Assembly: GCF_001426645.1 (NCBI RefSeq)
Contig: NZ_LMEX01000001.1
Location: forward strand, 820,755-884,754
Origin: Rhodanobacter sp. Root480
Lineage (GTDB): Bacteria > Pseudomonadota > Gammaproteobacteria > Xanthomonadales > Rhodanobacteraceae
DNA length: 64,000 nt
Direction of reading: 5' to 3'
Below the pieces are notes generated by a model. It did not search any database and was not told where the DNA came from. It worked only from the letters and a program-made list of their open reading frames with translations. The translations under genes were made by a program, and so were the position numbers. This document shows, in pieces, positions 45,609 to 59,389 of this stretch (positions within the stretch are counted from its first letter, which is position 1; each line of letters begins with the position of its first letter).

Positions 45609-45722
45609 CCCCCTCTCCTCGCAGGGAGAGGGGGCTATCCGGTGTCCTCGAAGTAGGTCCGTAGCGCCAACGCACCGCAAAGTCCGAAGCGACCCTGACC
45701 TCCTCTCCCCCTTGGGGAGAGG
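45609..45722. repeat. REP-like hairpin pair in the 532-bp gap 45583-46114
   Basis: Hairpins 45609-45634 (CCCCCTCTCC / GGGAGAGGGGG) and 45702-45722 (CCTCTCCCC / GGGGAGAGG) flank 67 bases. Same style as the pair in mfd. The rest of the gap contains a UUCG-type terminator and a palindromic site; no gene seen. Confidence 0.75.
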
Positions 45723-45843
45723 ACACAGGAGAGGGGCCGGTGCTTGCGAAAATGCCCAAAAATACGGGCACCCGACAGCCCGAAGACCGCGCCACACCAA
45801 GCCCCGTCATCCACTTCCGGGGCCGCCTCCAACCTGAACGCAA

Positions 45844-45868
45844 AAGCCTGTTTCGACAGGTTTTTTCT
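45844..45868. terminator. UUCG-loop intrinsic terminator
   Basis: AAAAGCCTGT-TTCG-ACAGGTTTTTT: a five- to six-pair GC-centred stem closed by TTCG, extended by A/T pairs, and followed by a run of T. Reads best on the + strand, ending transcription of the DUF4398 pair. Confidence 0.8.
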
Positions 45869-45953
45869 TTTAATTTGACCGCGTTCAAACAAGCATGAAA
45901 CCGGCTTGCTAACCCCCTCGTGCCGGTGTAGGGTCAAAGTCCCATGGGCACCC

Positions 45954-45967
45954 TGACCCATGGGTCA
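45954..45967. promoter_or_regulatory. Palindromic site upstream of the DUF465 gene
   Basis: TGACCCATGGGTCA is a perfect 14-bp palindrome. A half-related CCCATGGG (8-bp palindrome) is centred 16 bp upstream at 45941-45948. A regulator is not identified; they lie about 150 bases before the DUF465 start. Confidence 0.35.
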
Positions 45968-46114
45968 CTGACCTGAATTCATGCCCATCAGCGTTCACAT
46001 CCCCACCCGCGATTCCGGAGTCCCGGCGCGGGTCGTTGGTGCGCGCATGCATTCATACGTCTGCGGGCGACCGCAACCAGGCGCCCGCCAGCCCACTCGC
46101 GAGGAGGTCGGATC

Positions 46115-46342
46115 ATGTTTGAAAACCAGCAGCGTGACGATGTCGAGGCTTTGATGAAGGCGGATGCCGAATTCCGCCGGCTCTATCAACGGCACAAGCA
46201 ACTCGACAGCAAAGTCCACGATGCCGACATCGGCGTACTCCCCATCGACAACCTCACCCTCAACAGCATGAAGAAGGAAAAGTTGCAGGCCAAGGCTCGG
46301 CTCGAACGGATGTGGGAAAGTCGCAGAACCCTCACGCATTAA
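46115..46342 (+). CDS. DUF465 (YdcH family) small protein
   Basis: 75 residues forming a helical hairpin: MFENQQRDDVEALMKADAEF, RRLYQRHKQLDSKVHDAD and LKKEKL-type tract MKKEKLQAKARLERMW are the YdcH/DUF465 pattern. AGGAGG lies 7 bases before the ATG. Function unknown; family members are abundant small cytoplasmic proteins. It precedes cbs by 169 bases. Confidence 0.93.
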   Translation: MFENQQRDDVEALMKADAEFRRLYQRHKQLDSKVHDADIGVLPIDNLTLNSMKKEKLQAKARLERMWESRRTLTH

Positions 46343-46511
46343 CCTGCCCGGTTTGACATGACACGCGGCCCCGGCCTCCTTCGAAAGACGGATGCCGGGG
46401 CCGCCGCCGTTCTGGCACCACGCGCGCACCGGAATTGCCCATCTGCTCGGCTATCATTGACGTCTGTCACGCGGCGCATGGCGCCCGACCCCTTCTTGCA
46501 ACGGAGCAACC

Positions 46512-47882
46512 ATGACGATTCACCAAAGCGTCCTGGAACTGATCGGAAACACCCCGATGGTGCGCACGCAGCACCTCGACACGGGGGGCTGCGAGCTGTT
46601 CCTGAAGCTGGAGAACGCGAACCCCGGCGGCTCGGTGAAGGACCGCATCGGCCTTTCGATGATCGAAGGCGCCGAACGCGCGGGCAAGATCAAGCCCGGC
46701 GACACCCTGGTGGAAGGCACCGCCGGCAATACCGGCCTCGGCCTTGCGCTGGTGGCGCAGCAAAAGGGCTACCGGCTGGTGCTGGTGGTGCCCGACAAGA
46801 TGAGCCGCGAGAAGATTTTCAACCTCAAGGCGATGGGCGCCGAAGTGGTGCTGACCCGCTCGGACGTGGCCAAGGGCCATCCCGAGTATTACCAGGACAT
46901 GGCCGAGCGGATCGCCAACGAAACGCCCGGTGCGTACTTCATCAACCAGTTCGGCAACCCGGACAACCCCGCCGCGCACATCCAGTCGACCGGCCCGGAG
47001 ATCCTCGCCCAGATGGATGGCAAGGTGGACGCCATCGTGGTTGGCTGCGGCTCCTCCGGCACACTGACCGGCCTGTCGCAGTATTTCGCCGAGCACTCGC
47101 CGGCCACCGAGATCATCCTGGCCGATCCGGTCGGCTCGATCCTCTGCCAGTACATCAATGAAGGCACGCTCTCGACCAAATCCGCCAGCTGGATGGTCGA
47201 GGGCATCGGCGAGGATTTCCTGCCGCTGATCAGCGATTTCTCCCGCGTGCGCAAGGCCTACGCGATTGCCGACAAGGAAAGCTTCCTCACAGCGCGCGAA
47301 TTGCTGGCGAAGGAAGGCGTGCTGGGTGGTTCATCCACCGGCACGCTGGTCGCCGCCGCGCTGAAATACTGCCGCGAGCAGACCGAGCCGAAGCGCGTGG
47401 TGACGCTGGTCTGCGACACCGGCAACAAATACCTGTCCAAGATGTACAACGACTACTGGATGCTCGACAACGGCTTCCTGGAGCGCAAGCAGCACGGCGA
47501 CCTGCGCGACCTGCTGCTGCGCCCCTACGCCGAGCGCGACACGGTGGTGATCGGCCCCAACGAACTGCTGGTCACCGCCTACACCCGCATGAAACTCTAC
47601 GACGTGTCGCAGTTGCCGGTGATGGATGGCGACAAGCTGGTGGGCATCGTCGACGAGTCGGATGTGCTGATGCACGTCCACACCGACGAGACCCGCTTCC
47701 GCGATCCTGTCTCCGTGGCGATGATCAGCGACCTGCACATGCTGGACATGCGCGAACCGATTACCGCGCTGTTGCCGGTATTCGAGCGTGGGCACGTGGC
47801 CATCGTGGTCGACGGCGACGATTTCCTGGGCCTGATCACGCGCATCGATCTGTTGAATTACCTGCGCCGCAAGGTCAACTGA
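46512..47882 (+). CDS. cbs: Cystathionine beta-synthase
   Basis: 456 residues. Condenses serine and homocysteine to cystathionine. PLP-dependent core (1 to about 315) with Lys43 in GGSVKDRIGLSM and the phosphate loop EGTAGNTG; GGSSTG later. Two CBS domains follow (about 330-455) with YDVSQLPVMDGDKLVGIVDE and HVAIVVDGDDFLGLITRIDL, which usually bind adenosyl ligands. No N-terminal heme segment, as usual in bacteria. ACGGAGCAACC precedes the ATG (GGAG spacing 7). A standalone cystathionine lyase gene is not next door; glmS follows. Confidence 0.93.
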   Translation: MTIHQSVLELIGNTPMVRTQHLDTGGCELFLKLENANPGGSVKDRIGLSMIEGAERAGKIKPGDTLVEGTAGNTGLGLALVAQQKGYRLVLVVPDKMSREKIFNLKAMGAEVVLTRSDVAKGHPEYYQDMAERIANETPGAYFINQFGNPDNPAAHIQSTGPEILAQMDGKVDAIVVGCGSSGTLTGLSQYFAEHSPATEIILADPVGSILCQYINEGTLSTKSASWMVEGIGEDFLPLISDFSRVRKAYAIADKESFLTARELLAKEGVLGGSSTGTLVAAALKYCREQTEPKRVVTLVCDTGNKYLSKMYNDYWMLDNGFLERKQHGDLRDLLLRPYAERDTVVIGPNELLVTAYTRMKLYDVSQLPVMDGDKLVGIVDESDVLMHVHTDETRFRDPVSVAMISDLHMLDMREPITALLPVFERGHVAIVVDGDDFLGLITRIDLLNYLRRKVN

Positions 47883-47938
47883 CCACTTCCGGCGCGTCAC
47901 CGCGACCCGCCGCCAACCAATCCAAAAGGATTTCTCCG

Positions 47939-49768
<1,830 letters not shown>

Positions 49769-49784
49769 GCCGGACGAACCTGCG

Positions 49785-49805
49785 CGGGCGGCAGCACGCC
49801 GCCCG
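49785..49805. terminator. Hairpin between convergent glmS and selO
   Basis: CGGGCGGC / GCCGCCCG, perfect 8-bp stem with loop AGCAC, occupying the 39-base gap between the two stops. Confidence 0.6.
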
Positions 49806-49807
49806 TC

Positions 49808-51367
<1,560 letters not shown>

Positions 51368-51502
51368 GCGGAGGCCGATCGGCAGGAGAGACCCATCCTA
51401 TATCCGGTCGGCGACGATGCCTTGCAAGGCGTCGTCACATGCCGCGAGCCGTAACGCCCATGCGGCTATAGTCCGCCACACCCAACATCCGCGGAAACGC
51501 CC

Positions 51503-52087
51503 ATGCCCGATACACCCAGCCTCAACGCCGACGCCCTGCCCGAGGACGCGCCCTATATCGCCGACACCACGCGCTGGGTGGAGCGCGCCGTGATCGGCTT
51601 GAACCTCTGCCCATTCGCCCGTGCCCCACACGTGCAGGGCAAGCTGCGCATGCGCGTCAGCCATGCACGCGACACCGACGCGCTGCTCGATGATCTCTGC
51701 GGCGAACTGCAATCGCTGAACGCGCTGACGCCCGAAGAGTGCGAAACCGGCCTGCTGATCCATCCTTACGTGCTCACCGATTTCCTGGATTACAACGACT
51801 TCCTCGACGTGGCGGACGCAGCGTTGCAGACGCTGGGGCTGGAAGGCATATGGCAGGTCGCCAGCTTCCATCCGGACTACCAGTTTGCCGACAGCAGCCC
51901 CGACGACATCACCAATTTCAGCAACCGCTCGCCCTGGCCCACGCTGCACCTGCTGCGCGAGGCGAGCGTGGAGCGGGCGATGGAATCGATGAGTGACACC
52001 GATGCCATCTACCGCAACAACATCGCCACCCTGGAGCGGCTGGGCCACGCGGGCTGGCAGGCGCTGTGGCGCGACGACAAAGACTGA
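51503..52087 (+). CDS. DUF1415 family protein
   Basis: 194 residues, DUF1415 over most of its length: TTRWVERAVIGLNLCPFARA with a conserved Cys, LTPEECETGLLIHPYVLTDF, DYNDFLDVADAAL and the NFSNRSPWPTLHLLREASVE stretch. No reaction is known. The ATG is preceded by a CGGAAAC tract. Divergent from selO. The tdh promoter region follows. Confidence 0.9.
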   Translation: MPDTPSLNADALPEDAPYIADTTRWVERAVIGLNLCPFARAPHVQGKLRMRVSHARDTDALLDDLCGELQSLNALTPEECETGLLIHPYVLTDFLDYNDFLDVADAALQTLGLEGIWQVASFHPDYQFADSSPDDITNFSNRSPWPTLHLLREASVERAMESMSDTDAIYRNNIATLERLGHAGWQALWRDDKD

Positions 52088-52149
52088 ACGCAACGCGCCA
52101 TCGCGCAAGGCGCGTGACTTTCGGCAGGCGGCCCTTTTCAGCGCGGTTC

Positions 52150-52155
52150 TATAAT
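52150..52155 (+). promoter_or_regulatory. Probable -10 element of the tdh promoter
   Basis: A perfect TATAAT lies 41 bases before the tdh start. No good -35 match at 16-18 bases upstream (the tract there is GC-rich), so an activator may be needed. Confidence 0.4.
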
Positions 52156-52195
52156 CGAAGCATGCGCGAGAGCGCGCGCCGATCATGGAACCGTG

Positions 52196-53230
52196 ATGCC
52201 CAAGATGATGAAGGCGCTGGTCAAGCGCAAGCCCGAACAGGGCATCTGGATGGAAGAAGTCCCGGTGCCGGAGGTCGGCCCGAACGAAGTGCTGATCAAG
52301 ATCGAGAAAACCGCGATCTGCGGCACCGACCTGCACATCTACAAGTGGGACGAGTGGAGCCAACGCACGATCAAGCCCGGCCTCACCATCGGCCATGAAT
52401 TCGTGGGACGCATCGTGGAGATCGGCCCCGGCGTCACCGGCTACAAGATCGGCGACCGGGTCTCGGCCGAAGGCCACATCGTTTGCGGCCACTGCCGCAA
52501 CTGCCGCGCCGGTCGCCAGCATCTGTGCCCCCACACCGTCGGTATCGGCGTGAACCGCAACGGCGCGTTCGCCGAATACATGAGCATGCCCGCCTCCAAT
52601 CTGTGGCCTATCCCCGACCAGATTTCGTCCGAGCTGGCCGCGTTCTTCGACCCCTACGGCAACGCCGCGCATTGCGCGCTGGAGTTCGACCTGATCGGTG
52701 AGGACGTGCTGATCACCGGCGCCGGTCCCATCGGCATCATCGCCGCCGGTATCTGCAAACACGTGGGCGCGCGCAACGTGGTGGTCTCCGACGTCAACGA
52801 CTACCGGCTGAAACTCGCCGCCGACATGGGCGCCACGCGGGTAGTCAACGTGGCCAACCAGTCGCTGGGCGACGTGGTGAAGGACCTGCACATCGAAGGT
52901 TTCGACGTGGGCCTGGAAATGAGCGGCAACCCGCGCGCGTTCAACGACATGCTCGACTGCATGTACCACGGCGGCAAGATCGCCATGCTCGGCATCATGC
53001 CGCGCGGCGCCGGCATCGACTGGGACAAGGTGATCTTCAAGGGCCTCACCCTGCAAGGCATCTACGGCCGCAGGATGTACGAGACCTGGTACAAGATGAC
53101 GCAAATGGTGCTGACCGGCTTTCCGCTGCAGAAAGTGCTGACCCATCAGATCGCCATCGACGATTTCCAGCGCGGCTTCGACCTGATGGATGCGGGCCAG
53201 TGCGGCAAGATCGTCTGCTCCTGGAGCTGA
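52196..53230 (+). CDS. tdh: L-threonine 3-dehydrogenase
   Basis: 344 residues. Oxidises threonine to 2-amino-3-ketobutyrate with NAD+. Catalytic zinc site Cys42, His67 and Glu68 (GHE); structural zinc Cys97, Cys100, Cys103, Cys111; Rossmann motif [11 protein letters not shown]. The protein begins [18 protein letters not shown]. The ATG at 52196 has GGAA six bases upstream; a GTG three bases earlier is less well placed. The partner enzyme gene kbl lies 3.9 kb downstream, with the DUF748 gene between them. Confidence 0.97.
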   Translation: MPKMMKALVKRKPEQGIWMEEVPVPEVGPNEVLIKIEKTAICGTDLHIYKWDEWSQRTIKPGLTIGHEFVGRIVEIGPGVTGYKIGDRVSAEGHIVCGHCRNCRAGRQHLCPHTVGIGVNRNGAFAEYMSMPASNLWPIPDQISSELAAFFDPYGNAAHCALEFDLIGEDVLITGAGPIGIIAAGICKHVGARNVVVSDVNDYRLKLAADMGATRVVNVANQSLGDVVKDLHIEGFDVGLEMSGNPRAFNDMLDCMYHGGKIAMLGIMPRGAGIDWDKVIFKGLTLQGIYGRRMYETWYKMTQMVLTGFPLQKVLTHQIAIDDFQRGFDLMDAGQCGKIVCSWS

Positions 53231-53357
53231 ACGATTGCGACGCATCACCGGCACCCGCATTACGGTATCTGCGTAAACTTCCCGTAGCCGGCCGCCACCG
53301 GCTGCAAGGAAGGCCCGGCAGGCTGTTGCCGGCCCATGACGCCACCGGAAAGTTCGC

Positions 53358-56300
53358 ATGAATGCCCTTCGCTCCATGGCAGGTGCCCACCTGGCGACAA
53401 CCCGCGACAAGGCACGGCAGCTGTACCAGTCGCATCGCGCGCGCAAGATCGCGCTGATCGTCGCCATCGTGCTGGTGGTGTTCGGCCTGCTGGGTTTCCT
53501 CGCCGCGCCGCCGATTATCCGCGGCCAGATCGAGAAGCGTGCCAGCACTGCCCTGTCACGGCCGGTGACGCTGAGCGCGGTGCACTTCAACCCGTTCACC
53601 TTGCGTCTGCAGCTGGACCAGCTGCACATCGCCGACCACGACGGCCGCGCGCCCTTCGTGGACGTCGACGAAGCCGTGATCAACGTCTCGTGGACCTCGC
53701 TGTTCCGCCGCGCGCCGGTGCTGGACGAGCTGCGCCTGCAGCACCCGCGGATCCACATCGTGCGCACTGCCGACGGGCGCTTCAACTTCACCGACCTGCT
53801 GGAACGCTACGCTTCCGAGCCCGCGGACCCGAAGGCGCCACCGGCGCGCTTCTCGCTCTCCAACATCGGCGTGCACGCGGGTGACATCCAGTTCGATGAC
53901 CAGCTGACCAAGGCCAGCCACCACGTCGAGCAACTGGAGCTGGGCATTCCCTTCATCGCCAACCTGCCCAGCGACACCGACGTGTTTGTGCAGCCGCTGT
54001 TGTCACTGCGGGTAGACGGCAGCCCGTTGCGCATCGACGGCTACACCAAGCCCTTCACGGATACCCGCGAAGCAGTGATGCACTTCCAGCTCGACCAGCT
54101 GGACCTGCCGCGCTACCTGACCTACGTTCCCGTGCCACTGCCGGTGGCCGTGCCCAAAGGGCGGCTCAGCGGCGACCTGGAGCTGCATTTCGCGCAAACC
54201 AGGCCAACGCCCCAACTCCAACTGACCGGACACCTGCAACTGGACGACTTCGCGCTCGCCAGCAATCGCGGCGAGCCGATCCTCGAACTCGGCCACGGCC
54301 GCGTCGAGCTGGCCGACGTGCAACCGCTGCTTTCGCGCTACCACCTGGGTGCGCTGCAACTGGACCGTGCGCAGTTGCACTACACCCAAGGCGCCAACGG
54401 CCACGGCAACTTCGACAGCCTGACCACCAGCTCAGCACCAGCCGCGCCCGACGCGACGCCGACCGATCTGCGCATCGCCTCGCTGGCGCTGGCTGGCAGC
54501 ACCATCCGCTACACCGACGCCACCAGGCACAAGCTCGATCTGGATGACCTGCATGGCACGCTGCAGGGCCTGAGCCTGCAACCTGCTCCCGCCGGCCGCA
54601 TCGATCTGGCCGCCCGGCTGGGCGGCGGCACGCTGTCGACCAAGGGCACGCTGGATCTGGCCGCCAGCCGGCTGGCCGCCCGACTCGGCCTCAAGCAGGT
54701 GGATGTGGCCCCGTTGCAAGCCATGGCGCCGCCCATGGCCGCTCAGGTCACCAAGGGCAAGCTCGACGCCGACGGTCAGTTGCAGCTCGACTGGGGCAAG
54801 GCGTTCAACGTGCACCTGGCCGACGCGCACGCCACGGTAAGTGGCTTCGCGCTTGAAGCACCGTCGAAGGAACACGGCACGCCGCTGGCCTGGGGCAAAC
54901 TGCAGGCGGAACTGCGCCTGCTCGACCTGGCCAGCCGCCAGGCGCAATTGGGCACGGTCACCGTCAGCAAGCTCGACCTGAAACTGCAGCGGCAGCACAA
55001 CGGCGACCTCAGCTTGCTGGAACTGCTGGCAGCACCGGCCGGCCAGCGAAAGGCCGCTGTCGCGGCAGAACACGACCAGCCCTGGCACTGGAGCATCGCC
55101 CACCTCGGTCTCGATGATGGCGCGCTCGCCTTCACCGACTTCGCCGCTGGCGCCAAGCCGGTCAGCCTGCAGATGAAGTCGCTCAAGGGCAGCATCGACA
55201 ACCTGAACGACAAGCTGGGCGACGCACGTCCGTTCAAGCTGCAGGGCACTATCGATCGCGGCACGTTCGCCGCCTCCGGCAAGCTGCGGCCCTCGCCCTT
55301 GGGCGCCGATCTGCAACTGCAAACCAGGCGGCTGGACATCGCCCGCTTCGAGCCGTACATCAGCGTGCCGCTGAACGTGACCGTGGCCGCCGCCCGGCTC
55401 ACCAGCAACGGCAAGCTGCGTTACGACGGCCGCGGCGATACTCCAAAGCTGCGCTACCAAGGCAACGCTGCGCTGGAACGCGTGCGCGTGCAGGACAAGC
55501 TCACCGATGACGACTTCCTGCGCTGGCGCACGCTCAGCGCCGTGAACCTCGACGCCAGGGTCGGCGAGGACGCTCCACGCATACACATCGGCGCCCTCGC
55601 CCTCACCTCGTTCTACGCCCGCATGATCGTCAACGCGGACGGCAAGTTGAACCTGGCCGACGTGGTTGCCTCACCCGAAGCCGCACCGGTGTCGGTGACC
55701 CGCGCCGCCGGCACCACGCCGGCCACGCCGGCCACGCCGACACCACTGCCGCAAGCTCCCGCCGCCACGTCGACCGCGACAGTCGCCACCTCCGCGCCAG
55801 CCACGCCTCCGCCCGACATCCATATCGGCGACATCACCCTGGTCAACGGCCAACTCAACTACACCGACAACTTCATCAAACCCAACTACACCGCCAACCT
55901 CACCAAGCTCACCGGCAGGATCGGCGCGTTCGGCACCACCCCGGGCGACCCGCCGGCCGCGCTGTCGGTACAGGCGGCGCTGGACGACAATTCGCCGGTG
56001 GACATCGACGGCAGTATCAACCCGCTGCAACCAGTGGCCTTCCTGGACATCAAGGGCAAGGCCAACGAGGTCGAACTGACCCGTCTCGCCGCCTACTCCA
56101 CCCGCTACACCGGCTATCCGATCACCGCCGGCAAGCTCAACGTGGACGTCCACTACATGCTGGACAACCGCAAGCTCAAGGCTGACAACCACATCTTCAT
56201 CACCCAGCTCACCTTCGGCGCGCGCGACGAAAGCCCTGGCATCAAGCACATGCCGGTGAAGCTGGCGGTGGCGTTGCTCAAGGACACCCAGGGCAACATC

Positions 56301-57017
56301 GACGTGAACGTGCCGGTGTCCGGCTCACTGGACGACCCGCAATTCAGCATGGGCGGGCTGATCTGGCGCGCCATCGGCAACCTGATCGCCAAGGCCGCCA
56401 CTGCCCCGTTCCGCCTGCTGGCCGGCGCCTTTGGCGGCAGCGACGAAGACCTCGGTTATGTCGAGTTCGCGCCGGGCTCGGCCGTACTCGACACGGCGGC
56501 ACAGGCGCGCCTGGGCAAGATCGTGACCCTGCTGCAACAGAAACCCTCGCTCAAGCTCGGCATCATCGGCCGGGTCGACCCAAGCAAGGACCAGGACGGC
56601 TTGCGCAAGGTCACGGTGGAAAACCTGGTGCGCCGCGAAAAGTTGCTGAACACCGAAGGCAAGGACGCCGACACGTCCGACGCCGCATTGGCAGCGGTCA
56701 ACGTCACCCCCGACGAGTACGGAAAATACCTGCGTCGCGCCTATCGCCATGACGATCTGCAGGACAAGCCGCGCAACTTCCTCGGCCTGAAAAAGTCGCT
56801 CGAACCCGACGAAATGCGCAGCCTGATGGAAACCGATGTGTCAGTGGACGCCAAGGCCATGCGCGCGCTGGCCGAGCGCCGCGCCGCAGCCGTGCAAACG
56901 TGGCTGAAGGGCAAGCTGGACGATGCACGCGTATCACTGCAGCAACCGCAGCTCGACGCCAATGGCATCGACGACAAGGGCAAGAGCACGCGCGCGGATT
57001 TCAGCCTGAAGCAATAG
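53358..57017 (+). CDS. DUF748 (AsmA-like) large envelope protein
   Basis: 1219 residues. One N-terminal membrane helix ([20 protein letters not shown], about 29-48) anchors a long beta-rich repeat region, with AsmA/DUF748 motifs such as [20 protein letters not shown] and LHIADHDGR; a Thr/Pro/Ala linker lies near 785-815. A late conserved DUF748 stretch ([20 protein letters not shown]) and a degenerate OmpA-like C-terminal part ([20 protein letters not shown], later [20 protein letters not shown]) follow. AsmA-type proteins form long periplasmic grooves implicated in phospholipid transport; that role is inference here. It separates tdh from kbl. Confidence 0.9.
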   Translation: MNALRSMAGAHLATTRDKARQLYQSHRARKIALIVAIVLVVFGLLGFLAAPPIIRGQIEKRASTALSRPVTLSAVHFNPFTLRLQLDQLHIADHDGRAPFVDVDEAVINVSWTSLFRRAPVLDELRLQHPRIHIVRTADGRFNFTDLLERYASEPADPKAPPARFSLSNIGVHAGDIQFDDQLTKASHHVEQLELGIPFIANLPSDTDVFVQPLLSLRVDGSPLRIDGYTKPFTDTREAVMHFQLDQLDLPRYLTYVPVPLPVAVPKGRLSGDLELHFAQTRPTPQLQLTGHLQLDDFALASNRGEPILELGHGRVELADVQPLLSRYHLGALQLDRAQLHYTQGANGHGNFDSLTTSSAPAAPDATPTDLRIASLALAGSTIRYTDATRHKLDLDDLHGTLQGLSLQPAPAGRIDLAARLGGGTLSTKGTLDLAASRLAARLGLKQVDVAPLQAMAPPMAAQVTKGKLDADGQLQLDWGKAFNVHLADAHATVSGFALEAPSKEHGTPLAWGKLQAELRLLDLASRQAQLGTVTVSKLDLKLQRQHNGDLSLLELLAAPAGQRKAAVAAEHDQPWHWSIAHLGLDDGALAFTDFAAGAKPVSLQMKSLKGSIDNLNDKLGDARPFKLQGTIDRGTFAASGKLRPSPLGADLQLQTRRLDIARFEPYISVPLNVTVAAARLTSNGKLRYDGRGDTPKLRYQGNAALERVRVQDKLTDDDFLRWRTLSAVNLDARVGEDAPRIHIGALALTSFYARMIVNADGKLNLADVVASPEAAPVSVTRAAGTTPATPATPTPLPQAPAATSTATVATSAPATPPPDIHIGDITLVNGQLNYTDNFIKPNYTANLTKLTGRIGAFGTTPGDPPAALSVQAALDDNSPVDIDGSINPLQPVAFLDIKGKANEVELTRLAAYSTRYTGYPITAGKLNVDVHYMLDNRKLKADNHIFITQLTFGARDESPGIKHMPVKLAVALLKDTQGNIDVNVPVSGSLDDPQFSMGGLIWRAIGNLIAKAATAPFRLLAGAFGGSDEDLGYVEFAPGSAVLDTAAQARLGKIVTLLQQKPSLKLGIIGRVDPSKDQDGLRKVTVENLVRREKLLNTEGKDADTSDAALAAVNVTPDEYGKYLRRAYRHDDLQDKPRNFLGLKKSLEPDEMRSLMETDVSVDAKAMRALAERRAAAVQTWLKGKLDDARVSLQQPQLDANGIDDKGKSTRADFSLKQ

Positions 57018-57099
57018 CGCCCCGCACACCGTGCCGGGCTTCCTTCCCTGCACCGCGCCAAGCGGTCAAAATCGAGCTTTCCCATCGGCCGGAATCCCC

Positions 57100-58299
57100 A
57101 TGAGCTACTCAGCCAAGGCACGTTACGCCAGCGAACTCCAAACCATCCGCGAACAGGGCCTGTTCAAGGCCGAACGCATCATCACCTCGCCGCAGTCCGC
57201 CGAGATCGAGCTGGAAGACGGTCGCAAGGTGCTGAACTTCTGCGCCAACAATTACCTCGGCCTGGCCGACAACGCCGAGGTGATCCAGGCCGCCAAGGAT
57301 GCGCTGGACACGCACGGCTTCGGCATGGCCAGCGTGCGCTTCATCTGCGGCACGCAGGACCTGCACAAGCAACTGGAGGCGAAGATCGCCGCCTTCTTCG
57401 GCACCGAGGACACCATCCTCTATGCCGCCTGCTTCGATGCCAACGGCGGCCTGTTCGAGCCGCTGCTGGGCGAGCAGGATGCGGTCATTTCCGATGCGTT
57501 GAACCATGCTTCGATCATCGACGGCATCCGCCTGTGCAAGGCGCAGCGCTACCGTTACGCCAACAGCGACATGGCCGACCTGGAAGCCCAGCTCCAGGCT
57601 GCCGATGCGGCCGGCGCGCGAACCAAGCTGATCACCACCGACGGCACGTTCTCGATGGATGGCGTGATCGCGCCGCTGGCTGAGATCACCGCGCTGGCGG
57701 CGAAGTACAACGCGATGGTGCATATCGACGAATGCCATTGCACCGGCTTCCTCGGCGACACCGGCCGCGGCGCGGCGGAAGTGCATGGCGTGATGGACAA
57801 GATCGACATCTTCACCGGCACCCTTGGCAAGGCGCTCGGCGGTGCGGTGGGCGGCTTCACCACCGGCCGCAAGGAAGTGATCGAACTGTTGCGCCAGCGC
57901 TCGCGGCCGTATCTCTTTTCCAACTCGCTGCCGCCGCACGTGGTCGCCGCCGGCATCAAGGTGTTCGACATGCTGGACAGCGCCGCCGAACTGCGCACGA
58001 AGCTGCAGGAGAACACTCGCCATTTCCGCGAGCAGATGACCGCCGCGGGTTTCGACATCAAACCGGGCGTGCATCCGATCGTGCCGGTGATGGTCTACGA
58101 CGCACCCAAGGCGCAAGCCATGGCCAACGCCCTGCTGGACGAAGGCATCTACGTCACCGGCTTCTTCTTCCCCGTGGTGGCCAAGGGCCAGGCACGCATC
58201 CGCACGCAGATGAGCGCGGCGCATACGCGCGAGCAACTCGACCGGGCGATTGCGGCATTCACCCGGGTGGGTCGCAAGCTGGGCGTCATCGGCGGCTGA
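57100..58299 (+). CDS. kbl: 2-amino-3-ketobutyrate coenzyme A ligase
   Basis: 399 residues. PLP enzyme that splits 2-amino-3-ketobutyrate with CoA into glycine and acetyl-CoA, completing threonine breakdown with Tdh. PLP lysine is Lys244 in [13 protein letters not shown]; other landmarks [47 protein letters not shown] and [16 protein letters not shown]. The cofactor Asp segment reads [12 protein letters not shown] where E. coli has VDDSHAVGF, a conservative variant. The start at 57100 matches the family; the frame to 57031 adds a foreign leader. Confidence 0.96.
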   Translation: MSYSAKARYASELQTIREQGLFKAERIITSPQSAEIELEDGRKVLNFCANNYLGLADNAEVIQAAKDALDTHGFGMASVRFICGTQDLHKQLEAKIAAFFGTEDTILYAACFDANGGLFEPLLGEQDAVISDALNHASIIDGIRLCKAQRYRYANSDMADLEAQLQAADAAGARTKLITTDGTFSMDGVIAPLAEITALAAKYNAMVHIDECHCTGFLGDTGRGAAEVHGVMDKIDIFTGTLGKALGGAVGGFTTGRKEVIELLRQRSRPYLFSNSLPPHVVAAGIKVFDMLDSAAELRTKLQENTRHFREQMTAAGFDIKPGVHPIVPVMVYDAPKAQAMANALLDEGIYVTGFFFPVVAKGQARIRTQMSAAHTREQLDRAIAAFTRVGRKLGVIGG

Positions 58300-58315
58300 A
58301 GCATCGTGGACAATG

Positions 58316-58346
58316 TTGCGGCGGGACGTATCACATCCCGCCGCGA
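58316..58346. terminator. Hairpin between convergent kbl and methyltransferase genes
   Basis: GCGGCGGGA / TCCCGCCGC (58318-58326 and 58336-58344), 9-bp perfect stem, loop of 9, 19 bases after the kbl stop. Confidence 0.65.
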
Positions 58347-58359
58347 CACCATCCACGCA

Positions 58360-59124
58360 TCACTTCGCGGGCTTGCGGAACCGGTACATGAACTGGTCGG
58401 TGTGGCCGCGTATCGACTTGTCGAACACCTTGATGTCGTGCGGATCGGCCGGGTTGCGCAGCGCATCGCTCTCGCCATCGAACACGAAGCCGGCCGATTC
58501 CACCTGCGTCTTCACGATCGCCGGATCGATGCGGTGCAGCGTGTTGGTATCACGCATGCCCGAACCTGCCGGCGCCACGTGGTCGATCACCACGAACACG
58601 CCACCCGGCTTCAACGCCGCAAACGCCTGCCGATCCAGCGTCACCGGATCGACCTTGCCCATGAACGGGTCGGGATAGTCGTGGTAGTTCTGCGAGGTGA
58701 ACACCAGGTCGACGGATTCCGGTGCGCGCAGCATCGCCGCCGGCTGGGTCAGCACGCTCACATTCGCGTAATGCGGGTTCGCCGCCAATGCCTTGATCGT
58801 CGCGACACCTTCATCGTCGACCTTGGCGTATTCATTCGGCACCACCGCATACACGTGCCCCTGCGTACCCACGACGGCGCTGAATACGCGGGTGAAATAG
58901 CCGCTGCCGGGCATCAGCTCCAGCACGTTCTGGCCCGGCTTCACCTCGGTGAAGGCCATGACCTGCGCCACCTTGCGCCGGGCATCATCGGACTGGTCGG
59001 CTTGCCGCGCGGGATCGGCAACGGCCTTGGCGACGGCATCGGAAACCGTGGGGGCCGATGTTTCAGCCAGGGTCACCGAGGGCAAGGCGAGAACAAGCAA
59101 CGCCGCGAGAACAGTCAGACGCAT
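58360..59124 (-). CDS. Exported class I SAM-dependent methyltransferase-like protein
   Basis: 254 residues. A Sec signal peptide (LTVLAALLVLALPSVTLAET) precedes a Rossmann methyltransferase domain: VLELMPGSGYFTRVFSAVVG (SAM-binding motif I), VYAVVPNEYAK, VDLVFTSQNYHDY and ALKPGGVFVVIDHVA. The ending is IRGHTDQFMYRFRKP. A methyltransferase in the periplasm is odd because SAM is cytoplasmic; related exported proteins exist in Xanthomonadales and proteobacteria, function unknown. AGGAG precedes the ATG at 59124. Confidence 0.88.
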   Translation of the reverse strand: MRLTVLAALLVLALPSVTLAETSAPTVSDAVAKAVADPARQADQSDDARRKVAQVMAFTEVKPGQNVLELMPGSGYFTRVFSAVVGTQGHVYAVVPNEYAKVDDEGVATIKALAANPHYANVSVLTQPAAMLRAPESVDLVFTSQNYHDYPDPFMGKVDPVTLDRQAFAALKPGGVFVVIDHVAPAGSGMRDTNTLHRIDPAIVKTQVESAGFVFDGESDALRNPADPHDIKVFDKSIRGHTDQFMYRFRKPAK

Positions 59125-59246
59125 GACGTACTCCTGCATCGAAGGGGGGAGCGCCGATTGTGCGCCTGATGCGCCGCGTGATCGATAGTCACGAAGGGCG
59201 CCAGCCCAGGAGTGTGGACGGCAGAAACGCAAGGGGCTGCAGCTTT

Positions 59247-59332
59247 GCGCTTTTGGCCGGGTTTTCCGCTCCTTTTCGTCAGATAGCTACGGCTATCTTC
59301 CTCAAACGATCGAAAAACCCGACTCAAAAGCG
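59247..59332. repeat. Large imperfect inverted repeat
   Basis: Outer arms GCGCTTTTGGCCGGGTTTT (59247-59265) and AAAACCCGACTCAAAAGCGC (ending 59332) pair with few mismatches; the centre is a perfect hairpin AGATAGC-TACG-GCTATCT (59281-59298). It lies between the slipin stop and the methyltransferase start, so may be a terminator or a conserved structured element. Confidence 0.6.
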
Positions 59333-59389
59333 CTTCGCCTCGCTCCCTTGGTTTCCACCGCCCACGCTCCCAGCCGGCGCCCTTCCCGG

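Noticed and set aside
47883-47938. glmS ribozyme upstream of glmS
   Set aside because: Only 56 bases separate cbs and glmS, too short, and no conserved core was seen.
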